Of a stretch of 64,000 nt of DNA, positions 1 through 10,079 are shown one piece after another. Below the pieces are notes generated by a model that saw nothing but the letters and a program-made list of their open reading frames with translations, did no database searches and was not told where the DNA came from. Made by a program: the position numbers and the translations under genes. Each line of letters opens with the position of its first letter. The first letter of the stretch is position 1. The DNA is from Drosophila pseudoobscura. Taxonomy: Eukaryota; Arthropoda; Insecta; Diptera; Drosophilidae. The stretch is taken from NCBI RefSeq assembly GCF_009870125.1, contig NC_046679.1, positions 23,436,001 through 23,500,000 on the forward strand, given 5' to 3'.

Positions 1-714
1 CGCCATGCACTGGAGATGATTGAGACCAGTCTGCAGTCGAAAGATCTGAGATTTGTGCGCCCCGCGCAGCTGTTTCGCGGCTCCAGCGAGGGCTACGATT
101 TGGTGATACAACTCAAGTCGGACTTGGTGCCCAATGCTCTGAGCTATGATCTCGGTTCGCCCTTTGTGTCCTTTGATCAACCGAATTACCTGTTGCCCAG
201 AGCAGGAAAGGACCCACTGGCAGCGATTGTCCATCAATTGAGAGTAAGACTTGACTCTAACTTCAAGAAATTCTGAAATTCATTTGATTTATTGTGCGAT
301 TTGCAGTCTGCCTATTCGGACTATGCTGCCTTCTTCTACAATCCCCATGGCGGCAAGGAATTGGCCATTATGTGGCGTCCCCCAGCAGTGTTTGCACCAA
401 AAGCCTTTAAGGTCACGGAGCTACAGGCGTGCACGCTCTGCGACAAGGGCAAGGTTCAGGTGGTGAGGGAAACCCTAGTGGAGGACTTCAAAGTGCTGCT
501 CAAGGACTTTTATCTGCGCATCAGTACGCCGGAAGAGCTCAAGCGAGAGCAGCGTGAGCACCAGAATCCCAAGAGGTATTTCAATGCCAAGCCGCAGGAT
601 AACGAATCCTGTTCCAAGTCAAAGAAGCGTAAGCTGGCAAAGGCAGCAAAGGTGCAAGCTCCATTGAAAAGGAAATCTCTCATCAAGAGCAGACCCCTAA
701 AATCGTTGAGCTAG
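1..714 (+). CDS. Mat89Ba: Nucleolar protein 6 homologue Mat89Ba, C-terminal end (5' part outside window)
   Basis: Two exons, 1..243 and 307..714, separated by a 63-bp intron (AGA|gtaaga ... ttgcag|TCT). The reading frame is open from base 1, so the gene begins before the window. The C-terminal peptide carries the conserved Nol6 block: FFYNPHGGKELAIMW followed by FAPKAFKV and an LVEDFKVLLKDF segment, then a basic Lys/Arg-rich tail (KSKKRKLAKAAK) that looks nucleolar. Nol6/Utp22 proteins belong to the small-subunit processome and act in early 18S rRNA maturation; that is family knowledge, as only about 212 C-terminal residues are visible. Its 3' end faces the next gene (908..1963, minus) about 190 bp away. 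In D. melanogaster Mat89Ba is the close neighbour of Mat89Bb (asun), which also lies here and supports the call. Confidence 0.88.
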
Positions 715-907
715 TTATAGCTGCTATATAGAAAGTAAGGATGCACCACAAGGATTCATAATTAAAGCTAGAAGATAGTTAAGCCAGACAAGATTTATAA
801 ATTAGTTAAAGAAAATATGGGAAAATAGAATGCAATTGTGGCTTGCTGTCCTTCGCTCTATTATTCTCGTGGCGTTGACGCTGCTGTTCTTCGTTGTTCG
901 GATTGTT

Positions 908-1963
908 CTAAACAGATGAAGCGTCCTCTAGAGGGGAGAAGTAGACACTTCGAGAGAACTTTGCTTTATCCCTTTGGTAGCTGCGCTGATCCTGTTGGGC
1001 TGCCGTTAGCTGCTCTTGTGACTGTGCACGAATACGATCTTGAGCACATCCACGAGACTTATATTGTGCACATCTACTCGACTGATGCTGCTGTGGTCGA
1101 AACCTCCCCTCCCGCGGACTGCATCGATGATAGCTCTGCCCATCCGAGTATGTGCATGTTTGTTGGGACTTGCAGTGACGGCTGGGACACTTGGACTCCT
1201 TGGCGGGCACGCTACCTTCCGAACTTCCATTGCAATTGTCCTTCGACCCCGCATCTGATAAATTTGCAGGTGAAGATATATTTACATTGCTCTTCGATTC
1301 CGCAACCGACATATCAGACGCCACGGTTTTCCAAATGGACTTGGAGCCAGTACTGGAAGCAGTCGAAGAAGTTGTGCCCTTGGTCTGGACACAGGCATTC
1401 CGAGCAGTATGAGAATTACAGCTGGTATGCTGACTCCTCGACTTTGGCGGATCGTGCTGGCAAGCACAGCTCTTGGTCAGGCTAGAGGTGGAGGTGGCCG
1501 CACTGTAGCGCAAGGGTGCGCGATTTGAGGGTTCGATCTCCTTCTCCTTGGACCAGGCCATTTGGGTAGCCACATCGGCCACATTGCCTGGGGCCGGTTC
1601 CGCCTTCTTCCGACCAAACAGTTCCTGCAGCGGGCCGTTCGGAGGGGCTGTACAAGGCAGCGCCAGAGGTGTGAAGAGCCCGCCAAAGTAGTTGACTGGA
1701 GCTGCTGCGGGTGCTGCCGTGGGAAACAGATGGACATTGGGCGCAATGCGATCGTAGCTCAAATAGCGTATATCCTCCGTTCGCCTTACATCCTGCTGGG
1801 TGAGCACAAACATCTCATTGCCCACCATCACGGGAACTACAATGGGGGAATAAGTGATATGTTGGGGAAGTGCGCTTGAAAGACATATAGTCTGGGTCTT
1901 ACTCTGAATCAAGGGAGCCGCCTCCTCAGATACTTGCAGGAGCTTTTTTACATTGTTTGCCAT
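908..1963 (-). CDS. Uncharacterised Ser/Cys-rich protein (351 aa)
   Basis: A single uninterrupted frame read leftward from an ATG at 1963. I do not recognise the family. The N-terminal third (about residues 1-75) looks ordered and hydrophobic-rich (ICLSSALPQHITYSPIVVPV, then GNEMFVLTQQD). Residues 80-130 are Pro/Ala-rich. From about residue 145 onward the protein is low-complexity Ser/Thr/Gln/Arg with scattered cysteines (CACQHD, CPSRHCKSQQTC), ending in SVYFSPLEDASSV. No signal peptide or membrane segment is evident. It lies between convergent Mat89Ba and co-directional asun, with about 500 bp to the asun stop. The length of the open frame and the non-random N-terminus favour a real gene. 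A rapidly evolving germline protein would fit the composition, but that is only a guess. Confidence 0.55.
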   Translation of the reverse strand: MANNVKKLLQVSEEAAPLIQSKTQTICLSSALPQHITYSPIVVPVMVGNEMFVLTQQDVRRTEDIRYLSYDRIAPNVHLFPTAAPAAAPVNYFGGLFTPLALPCTAPPNGPLQELFGRKKAEPAPGNVADVATQMAWSKEKEIEPSNRAPLRYSAATSTSSLTKSCACQHDPPKSRSQHTSCNSHTARNACVQTKGTTSSTASSTGSKSIWKTVASDMSVAESKSNVNISSPANLSDAGSKDNCNGSSEGSVPAKESKCPSRHCKSQQTCTYSDGQSYHRCSPREGRFRPQQHQSSRCAQYKSRGCAQDRIRAQSQEQLTAAQQDQRSYQRDKAKFSRSVYFSPLEDASSV

Positions 1964-2465
1964 TGTCTTGCGAAAGTGCGAATAATTTTGAATATTCTCT
2001 AGAAATTTTTCTGTATATTTTTGAATAGTTTCTCTTTAAACATTACACAAAACACAAAGGGCCAAAAAAATGCCAAAATGTTTGATTGAATCAAAGGAAT
2101 ATAAAGAGTACAGATACAGAAATAATTCAATATGAAGTTTTCTACATGGACAGATGTAACATCTAACTTATGTGAATCTTTAATTATTAAATCTACAATA
2201 TCTGCAAAGTACTTTAAAAACAAAGAACTTGTTACTTTTCCAATGGATTATGGCGCGCAAAAGGAATCCTTAACCATTAATGTTTCGCCTTAAAGGTAGT
2301 TCGGAACGTTGAGAACACCTAGAGCCAACTTTGCCAGTGGGTAAAGAGATTTTCCGAACGGGCAGAAAGGTAATGCAGTTTTTGATCCAAGAAATTGTAA
2401 ATCCCAAATCATTCTTCCTTATCCCTAGGCTTATGAGCAATTCTGTATTTTCAGCTTCTATTGGA

Positions 2466-4622
2466 CTACTCTTTCGGCGCAACACCAACTCCCGATGCAG
2501 CGGCAGCAGCAGCAGCATCCTTCTCCTTGTTACCGAAATCGGGATACAGCTTGGCTATCTGTCCAATGGGTGTGCAGATGCGGCCCGAGAAATCTAAACG
2601 TTTATTGGATTGACTTCGTTCCGCAGAGGAAATGATATCCAGCAGAGATCTAAGACGAAGAGAATCCATAGGATATGTAAGGGAAGAGTAAAAGCTTAAG
2701 GAGGAGGTGGCGTAAAGCTTACCTTGTCCCACAATTGGACATGCGCCGTTTGCTGGCCTTTAGCAGGCTGTTGGAATTGGTGCTGCTGCTGATACTGACA
2801 TTGCTCATGGCCTCCAGTCGCTCGGGCGACAGGGGAGACTCCGTAAAGGATCGGAGATTGGCTGTGCCTGCCTCCGATTTGCTGGGGGCATCGCCATAGG
2901 CGGCGCGAAGAGTTTGCAGGCTCTCCAGCAGATTCTTGTGATGCACTGTGCTGGCATTTAGCTGAATGAGCTGTTCCAACTCCCTGTACAGCAGTCGATA
3001 CTGATCCTTGGCCTTGTGGGGTTTTAATCTGGAAGATGAAACAGGTTAAGTAAACGAATTAATTGAAGGACTAAAAGCTCCTCCTACCGCGCTCCATTCG
3101 TGTGAGTGAACGGCAAGACATCGCCTCGAGAGGCGCTCTTGTACAGCTCATGGATGTGCTGCTGGCAACGCACTTCGTCCTGCTTGTCCATCTCCTTGAC
3201 CAGCAGGTGGAGGAAGTGCGGCAGCCAACTCAGATGCCGCTGCAGATGGAACAGCACTGTCGAGGTGGTGGTCAAAGGAAAGTAGCGTGGCAGTCGTCGC
3301 GGCAAATTGGGTGCTGCAGGATCTCTGGATTTAAGCGGCACCATTCGGGACATCTTCATTAGTTGTCCCAGCTCTGAGGTGCGATAGTCGTTCACTCGGC
3401 CGCCGGGGCCATCGGCAATGGAGGGTGCCTCGTCCATGCAGGAGCGTGTGATGCACAGAGAATGGATAAAGATCTCCCCACCGCGGGCAGACAGCATGTG
3501 ACTGGTGGCCTTGGAGCCGGTCTTTCGAGGCATCTCCAGCAGCACAGAGCGTCCGTTAAGCAGAAAGTTAATCAGACACGAGCTGGGCCGCGACGTAACA
3601 TCCACGGGCGTGACCAGAAACTGGCCCAGGCACGGCTGCAGATCGGCCGATCCGCAGCCACGGGGCGTGCACCATTTGAGGGTCACCGTCTCGTAGGTGG
3701 CCCCCTGCTTGATGCTGGTGGGGAGACTAAAGTCCGGGCCACACGTTATGGAATGGGCACGACGGGAATGCAGAATCTCCACATCGTAGTTCGCACTGGA
3801 ATTGGCATTTTGCTCCTCCTTCATCGGTATATTCGTCACCGTTGTGCTGGCCAGATCGTAGTGATCGAGAATGAGATGCGTCAGCTTGTAGGAAATATCC
3901 GGGGCACCCACTGTATGAATTTCCACATCCAGCAGAGGGGAAATCTCGAGCAGATTGCGATTGGTCACCATGGAATCGATTCCCAAAGGAACAATATTGA
4001 GAATCACCAGGTGACAGTGATTGATCCCCAGTCCCTTTTTAGGGGGCGTTGCGGACAGTACATTCTGCTGGATGAGCACCGTATTGAAGATGTCCTCGAG
4101 GCTCTTCATGCTGGTGTTGTCCCTCGCCGAGGTGATGCATATGACGCGTCCCTCGTTGAGTATCAGATCATCGGGTATACCGCTAGCCATTGCCTGGCTC
4201 TGCTCGTCCGTGGGCTCAGCCAGTGCCTCAATGGCCGCCCGCAGCCCATGGATCACTGAGTAATCCGACGACTGGGGCATGCTGCGGGACGGTACGCCCA
4301 CCATGACCATCGCATTCATCACATGCGACATGTTCTGTGTGCTGGCGCTCCACGTGTTTACGATGTGGGCCGCCGTGTCTGAGACTATGAAGCGCACATG
4401 CTTCTTGCCCGGAAACAGGTCCCAGACTACGCGACAGTACTCGATGGAGGATTCGCAGGCGCAGGTCCACAGACTCTTGCTAAACTGGCTTGAACCGCCG
4501 GCGGAACTGTGGGCAGAGGGTTTGCCCTTCAGAAAGTCCATGGATATGTACTCCTCGCTCGCTATGCTGAAGTATCGCGTGTGGTCCAGCACGAAAATGG
4601 TCTTTTGGTTGCGTTCGAACAT
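2466..4622 (-). CDS. asun: Asunder (Integrator subunit 13 homologue)
   Basis: Three exons on the minus strand: 4622..3088, 3028..2723 and 2649..2466, with small introns (59 and 73 bp) and clean phase, giving about 674 residues, close to the known fly protein. The start [15 protein letters not shown] and the following segments match the Asunder/INTS13 family throughout. The C-terminal exons carry an [17 protein letters not shown] segment and a Ser-rich stretch, then [11 protein letters not shown], a plausible basic localisation signal. Asunder is needed for perinuclear dynein recruitment in spermatocytes and oocytes and is a subunit of the Integrator snRNA-processing complex (family knowledge). 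The gene is divergent from bor, with only 453 bp between the start codons, so the two probably share a promoter region. The long plus-strand frames over exon 1 are shadows. Confidence 0.95.
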
Positions 4623-5075
4623 GGTGGGGACGGACGCCTAAAAAATCAGCTAAAAGCCAAACAAAAAATAAAATACAAAATATTGTTTGCCGGAGAAACA
4701 GCTGATTGATATCGGACGGGCCGATTTAGTTATCGAAACGTCGGAAAAATCATCGTTGCAAATATCAGTTGCAATTATACGCGTAAAACGGCTACATTGT
4801 GCTACACACACACACTAAATTGTACGTGTATGTACATGTTTTTCCAACTTTATTAAAGCTAACTTTAATAAATAAATAAAACATATAAATAAAACAAAAT
4901 GTCGTTTTACAGCACTGTCAATCAGCTGTTATCTGTCAAATCAGAATCACGTTGTACGAACAAGTAACTTTTAAAATTATTTGATAAGCACATTTGATTG
5001 TTTCAGACGAAATTAAACACTCATTTGTTAGTGAAACACGACTTTTGGTCAACCCATTTATCAGTTAAAGCAGTC
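4623..5075. promoter_or_regulatory. Divergent asun/bor promoter region
   Basis: This 453-bp spacer separates the divergent start codons of asun and bor. It contains two CAGCTG E-boxes: aaACAGCTGAtt near 4697-4708 and atCAGCTGTtat near 4923-4934. Both resemble the E-box motif known from Drosophila core promoters. A TATCGAAA element near 4731 is DRE-like. No TATA box sits at a sensible distance from either start. A bidirectional housekeeping-type promoter is inferred from position and motifs. Confidence 0.5.
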
Positions 5076-7134
5076 ATGTCGTGGTTATTGGGCAGAAATC
5101 GTCAGCAACCGCAGCCAGATCCTTTTGCTGGCGGCGCCGATGGAGCCGATCCCGAGGGTAGAACTGCCGGCGGCAAGGCCGGGGATGCAGAGCTAACCCG
5201 CGCCGAACGTAAGGCCATGGAGGCCTACCGCTTTGATTCATCGGCACTGGAGCGGGCGGCAGATGCCGCCAAGACCCTAGAACGTTCAAGTAGGTGGAAA
5301 ATTTCATCAGCCAATTGCATAATCGACATGCGCCCCCGAATGCTATCAAAGTTGGGGCGCGCGCTTGTGTGTGTGTTACTGTATGAGTGTGTGTGACCTA
5401 TGATAATGTCTTTACAGAACATGCTCGCGAGGCTTTGGAGCTGTCCAAGATGCAGGAGTCCACCCGACAGGCGGAGTACAGCACCAAGGTAAAGGAGTAC
5501 GAGGCCCACATTGAGCAGGCCAAGGTGGAGCAAAGGCGCATTGATCACGAGGAGCGACGCAAGACCCTGATTGAAGAGACAAAGCAACAGCAGCAGCGTG
5601 CCCAGTATCAGGATCAATTGTCACGCAAGCGGTACGAGGACCAGCTGGTCCAACAGCAGCGGGTCCAGGAGGAAAATCTTCGCAAGCAGGAGGAGAGCGT
5701 GCAGCGGCAGGAGGCTATGCGCCGTCAGACCATTGAGCATGAGATCGAAATGAAGGAGAAGAATCGCTTGAAGCTGCTAGAGCACGAGCTGAGGGCCAAG
5801 GCGCGCGTGGACCGTGAGAATCGCGATCTGAACTTGGAGAAGATTCGTTTGAAGGCGCAGGAGCACCGTACCACTGTGATGGAAGGCATCAAGTGAGTGG
5901 GCTTTTATAGAACAACGTTTAGATGTCATTGCATGTTTGTTCCCTTGCAGAACGGCTGGATCCGTGATTGGAGCTGGTGCCGAGGCCATGCTCACCGATT
6001 GGGACAAGGTGCTGACTGCCGCTGGCGGCCTGTCACTGCTTGCCCTTGGTGTGTACACGGCCAAGGGTGCCACCGGCGTTGTATCCCGTTACGTGGAAGC
6101 GCGCATCGGCAAACCATCGCTGGTGGGAGAGACCTCGCGTTTTGCCTTCCTCGATGCCGTGAAGCATCCGTTGAACTACATCAAGCGACTGCGCTCCAAG
6201 CCGGCCGATGCACTCCAGGGCGTTGTTCTCAATCCGAGTCTCGAGGAACGTCTACGTGACATTGCCATTGCCACAAAGAACACACGCATTAATCGTGGTC
6301 TCTACAGGAATGTGCTGATGCACGGCCCACCCGGAACGGGTAAGACCATGTTTGCCAAAAAGTTGGCCGAACACTCTGGCATGGACTTCGCCATCATGAC
6401 TGGTGGCGATGTGGCGCCCATGGGCAAGGAAGGTGTTACAGCCATACACAAAGTGTTCGATTGGTCGCATGCCTCACGGCGCGGCTTGTTACTGTTTGTG
6501 GACGAGGCTGACGCCTTTCTCAGGAAGCGATCGTCGGAGAAGATATCGGAAGATTTGAGGGCCGCTCTCAACGCCTTCCTGTACAGAACCTCGGAACAGA
6601 ATCCCAAATTCATGCTCGTTCTGGCCTCAAATACGCCCGAACAGTTCGATTATGCCATCAACGATCGTCTGGATGAGATGGTAGAATTCACGCTGCCCGG
6701 CCTGGATGAGCGTGAGCGTTTGTTGCGTCTCTACTTTGACAAATATGTGCTCCAGCCCGCCGCTTCTGGGGCCAGGCGCTTCAAGTTGGACACGTTCGAC
6801 TATGGCAAGACTTGCTCAAAGATGGCTCAGCTGTGCAAAGGAATGTCTGGACGTGAGATCTCCAAACTGGGCGTGTCCTGGCAGGCAGCCGTCTACGCCT
6901 CTGAGGACGGTGTGCTGTCCGAGAAAATGGTTCTGGACCGCTGCTATTCGGCCGTTGAGCAGCACAAGCAAAAGGTGAGTTTATCTAAAAATTTTATGTT
7001 TCCGTTTGCTAATAACTGATTCAAATACCTTTTCGTAGATGGCTTGGTTGTCGGATCAGGAGCGTGCTGACCATAAATCGATTACGGGCGGAACTATTGC
7101 CGCACCCTTAACATTCACTGCCAACAAATTGTGA
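5076..7134 (+). CDS. bor: Belphegor, ATAD3A-type AAA+ ATPase of mitochondria
   Basis: Four exons: 5076..5289, 5418..5892, 5951..6974 and 7039..7134, all in phase, giving 602 residues (expected family size). The start is MSWLLGRN; an in-frame upstream ATG at 4998 lacks family similarity and was not used. Residues about 60-225 form a long Glu/Lys/Gln-rich coiled coil. A hydrophobic segment near 250-268 ([17 protein letters not shown]) is the membrane span. The AAA+ domain follows with Walker A GPPGTGKT (about 355-362) and Walker [12 protein letters not shown] (about 409-419). ATAD3 proteins span the mitochondrial inner membrane, contact nucleoids and ribosomes, and shape cristae. The final exon encodes [14 protein letters not shown] and ends TFTANKL. 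Divergent from asun. Confidence 0.96.
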
Positions 7135-7771
7135 GGTGGCGGTGATGACCATGGAATACGTGGACTTCCTGGAAGAGAGTAAGCAGCTCTGGCCAGACTC
7201 CATTCATTCACATGTTTAGTTTTTAATTGTCCTAACTTTAAGTTGGTAACGCACAGGGCTTTTTCTGATTAATGGATACCAAAACAACAGCCGAGATCAA
7301 CATACTGTATGTATATATTACGTATGTATATGCATTTTACTATTTGTACAAACAAAATCCATGAAAGACTGGCGTGTTCATAAATGCAATTAAGTTTTAC
7401 CTACTGATAATTGTATCATAAACGCTATAGTAACTCTCAACAGTATGTACAAAAAGAGCAGCAAATATTTTCGGCACCTGTTGTTGCATTTAGTAAGACA
7501 AAGCTTTGGATGTATATTTTAAATTTAAAATTAAATGGTCGCGGGGGCACTATGAGAGATTTACATTAAACTTCTCGCCGGCGTTGGCTATTCATTTGAA
7601 TCTTTTGCCAGTGTTTTCCTATAAAAGAGTATGAAAATATAAACATAGATCACTTGTTAAAGGTTGTGTTTTAACCTCCTTATCTAGGTTTTGAACATTT
7701 ATATATATTTACTTATATATTTGAGTACCATTTGCATATCTTTGCCAAATTGTATCACAATCAGGTGACTA
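7135..7771. other. bor 3' flank, no gene seen
   Basis: AT-rich sequence after the bor stop, with several short TA/ATAT runs and AATAAA-like hexamers. It probably includes the bor 3' UTR. No coding potential or RNA gene was recognised. Confidence 0.5.
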
Positions 7772-8181
7772 TCATTCTAAATCGGCAATAAGATCTGGGG
7801 TGGGCAGAATGGCGGTGTACTGGATCAAAACTCTGGTCTGGGGCTGTTGGAACGGAACGAGATGTTCGACAATGCAATTGCCGATATTTGGATCAAAGCC
7901 GACTCGAATCCCTCCCTTGAAGCACAGATGCTCTAGGCGGAAGTTGCAGTGCCATCGCTGAAACAGATCCGTTCCTTTTCGGCTTTGGTGCACCGCAACC
8001 GAACGGAGTTGCTGCACTGGCGAAAAGGCAAGAAAAAGTCGGCCACGTGACAGTCTTCCACATTGTAGTGTGGAGTTACGCGTCTGTAATAAATAAACCA
8101 ATAAAAAGCGTAATCTTTGATGCTATAGCTAACACCTAATGGTCTTTCACAGATGGGAAAAAAATTAAACAAAATTGACAT
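7772..8181 (-). pseudogene. Unidentified coding remnant, frame-interrupted
   Basis: On the minus strand a GC-richer island stands out from the AT-rich surroundings. Two overlapping frames each look partly coding. The first opens after a splice-acceptor-like tttattacag near 8090 and reads TPHYNVEDCHVADFFLPF. The second, carrying the remainder, reads [30 protein letters not shown] and [16 protein letters not shown], with a stop at 7772. Coding character seems to pass from one frame to the other near 8020, which suggests a gene fragment that has lost its frame, or an exon of a gene whose other exons lie elsewhere. I do not recognise the family. It sits just left of a decayed transposon in a gap that may be a rearrangement junction. 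Confidence 0.35.
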
Positions 8182-8249
8182 GGCGAATCCATTTCGGGGA
8201 AATCCACATTTACATTCTTGGCCAAAAATTGATCTGTCTCATTAAAAAT

Positions 8250-9140
8250 TCCAAAAGGGTCAGAATTGAACGATTCGCAAAAAAAATCATCTTGCACCTA
8301 CACAATGAGGGCAAATCTAATAAATATATTAGTGATTTGTTCTAAGTGTTTCGACAATTAAAAGTGCCATTTCTCGACTAAAAGCTCGGAATTCCATGGA
8401 AAATCTGCTACGTTCCGGCCAACCAAAGATATTGACAGACAGAGAAGAGCGAAAAATTCTGGAAGAGAATAGGAAAAACCCACATTTATAGGCTCCAAAA
8501 ATAAATGGTGCCTTGTCATCATAATTGGGAACCAACATTTCTAACGAAACCGGCCTCAGGGTCCTCAGAAGCAATGATTTCCATGGAATACATACATATG
8601 TCCCAAAAAAAAACCATTGCTGTCTGGTGTTAATGTGTCGAAGCGTCTAAACTTCGCTTAAACGCGCGAAACCAAAGACTTTTTATACTGGGAACGCGTC
8701 ATATTTAGTGATGAAAGTAAATTTAACATATTTGGTTCTGACGGCGAGGGAAAAGTCTGGCGTAAGCCGTGTGAAGCGCTGAAACTAAAAAGCATCAAAC
8801 CAACGGTTAAGCGTGGCGGAGGATCTGTGCTAGTTTGGGGATGCATGTCGGCTCGAGGCGTTGGCAACTTAATATTTATTGATGCTGCTAAAATGGGTAT
8901 TTCAAAAGAGGATTTCGTTTTTAGCAAGATGACGCCCAAAACATACTCCTGGAATGTTAAAATGTGGTTCTTGTACAATGTAAAACAGGCTAATACTCCG
9001 CCACAAAGTCCAGATGTGAAGCCCACTGAGAATTTGTGGGCCCACCTGAAGCTGAAAGTCCAGGAGCGTAAGATTAGATGGTTTTTGAACAAATGTGCAG
9101 TGATCTTGCCTCCATTTTATATGCTGCGGAACACGTGACA
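8250..9140 (+). mobile_element. Decayed Tc1-like (Tc1/mariner) transposase remnant
   Basis: Several frames carry transposase pieces in the expected order. Near 8295-8490 there is a helix-turn-helix-like part (LHNEGKSNKYISDL, then LLRSGQPKILTDREERKILE). Near 8690-8880 lies the catalytic core start: FGSDGEGKVW, KPTVKRGGGSVLVWGCMSA and GVGNLIFID, the classic Tc1 block. Near 8990-9080 follows PPQSPDVKPTENLWAHLK, the block holding the second/third acidic catalytic residues (Tc1: SPDLNPIENLW), with D and E retained. The pieces are separated by frameshifts and stops and a segment between the blocks is missing, so the transposase is not functional. Terminal inverted repeats were not located. It lies about 1 kb upstream of the PNISR-like gene. 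Confidence 0.8.
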
Positions 9141-9246
9141 TTTAAGCAGCGCAGAGGACTCAAACTTTCTTCTCGCTCTGGCATATCTGTTTCGCTGTCG
9201 GTCTCTCTTCCCTCTTTTCATTGGTTCTGCGCACCATACTTTGTCT

Positions 9247-9269
9247 ATGTGTGTGTGTGTGTGTGTGTA
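9247..9269. repeat. (GT)n microsatellite
   Basis: A pure run of about 10-11 TG/GT dinucleotides in the spacer between the Tc1-like relic and the dispersed repeat. Confidence 0.9.
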
Positions 9270-9439
9270 GGTTTCCGACGTAGCGATGACACCTGCTTCT
9301 AGTGATAGACTGTTTCATATCCGCCTATATTCTAATTTCTTTGATGGAACATTATTTGTACACTCTGTTGGGAACTGGGACCTGATATACCTTTTAAAAT
9401 ACCCTGTCTTAATAACTATGCTATCGAGATAAGGTCTTT

Positions 9440-9990
9440 ATAAATTACGTTTAACACGCGTTTTACTGTACACGCATCATGTCTTTAAATACCAGCAACA
9501 TTGCGACTGTTTTTTTGTTGAACTATTTTGTTTAAGCCTTGTTTTAGCCAAAATACAACAAAAGCAAGTACTAAAAACTAGCCAATCTTGAAGAAAATTT
9601 ATTCATCAACGGCTTAAAATTATTTGGGCAGATCTAAGGGTTTTAGTTAGCCAGAATTATTTAAGGGAATATACATACAAATTGAACAATATGAACGACT
9701 ATCCTCTTTCGCTTTTTGTGCTAAAACCATTTTTTGTTTGACCATTTTCGCCAAAAACCCTTTTTTAACGCCAAATGAAATAAAAGCAAGTATTTAGAAT
9801 AAGCCAGTTAAGTAGAAAAATTATTCATGAATCGTATAAAATTATGTGGGCATGGCTAAATGTTTTTTATAGATGGTAATATTCCACGGAATATCAAAAT
9901 TGAGGAATATGTATAATAGAACATGAGCTCCTCAGTATATTTACGGTATATTTTTTAAATCGGACGGTATATTTTATCGATAAGTCCGCG
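9440..9990 (+). repeat. Dispersed repeat copy 1 (blocks A and B)
   Basis: The sequence from acgcatcatgtctttaaata (block A, about 9473-9690) through ttttgtttgaccattttcgc (block B, about 9710-9985) recurs at 20.78-21.65 kb and, inverted, at 29.72-30.72 kb. Block A contains ttgttgaactattttgttta and a cttgaagaaaatttattcat segment. Block B contains aataagccagttaagtagaa, an atattccacggaatatcaaa palindrome-like piece and repeated GGTATATTTT motifs. No coding capacity was seen. Family unknown to me; it behaves as a dispersed noncoding element with two separable halves. It ends directly at the presumed promoter of the PNISR-like gene. Confidence 0.8.
9975..9982. promoter_or_regulatory. DRE (TATCGATA) upstream of PNISR-like gene
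   Basis: A perfect TATCGATA palindrome lies 98 bp upstream of the ATG at 10080. This is the DREF-binding core promoter element of Drosophila housekeeping genes. It sits at the very end of the dispersed repeat, in the piece ggtatattttatcgataagt. Confidence 0.7.
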
Positions 9991-10079
9991 GACCTTTAAC
10001 ATCTCTAGGATCGAAGAAAATTTGTTTCGGGAGAAAATTTTGCTGAAAAGTTGCTATATCTGTAGCTATACAATACGGA

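Noticed and set aside
838-1485. 215-codon plus-strand open frame antisense to the uncharacterised gene
   Set aside because: Composition is erratic (Cys/Trp/His-rich) and typical of an antisense shadow; the minus frame is longer and starts with a more protein-like N-terminus.
3462-4259. 265-codon plus-strand open frame
   Set aside because: Exact antisense of asun exon 1; its sequence has no family similarity and asun is unambiguous.
4998-5075. Upstream in-frame ATG extending bor by 26 residues
   Set aside because: The extension has no similarity to ATAD3 proteins; MSWLLG is the conserved family start.
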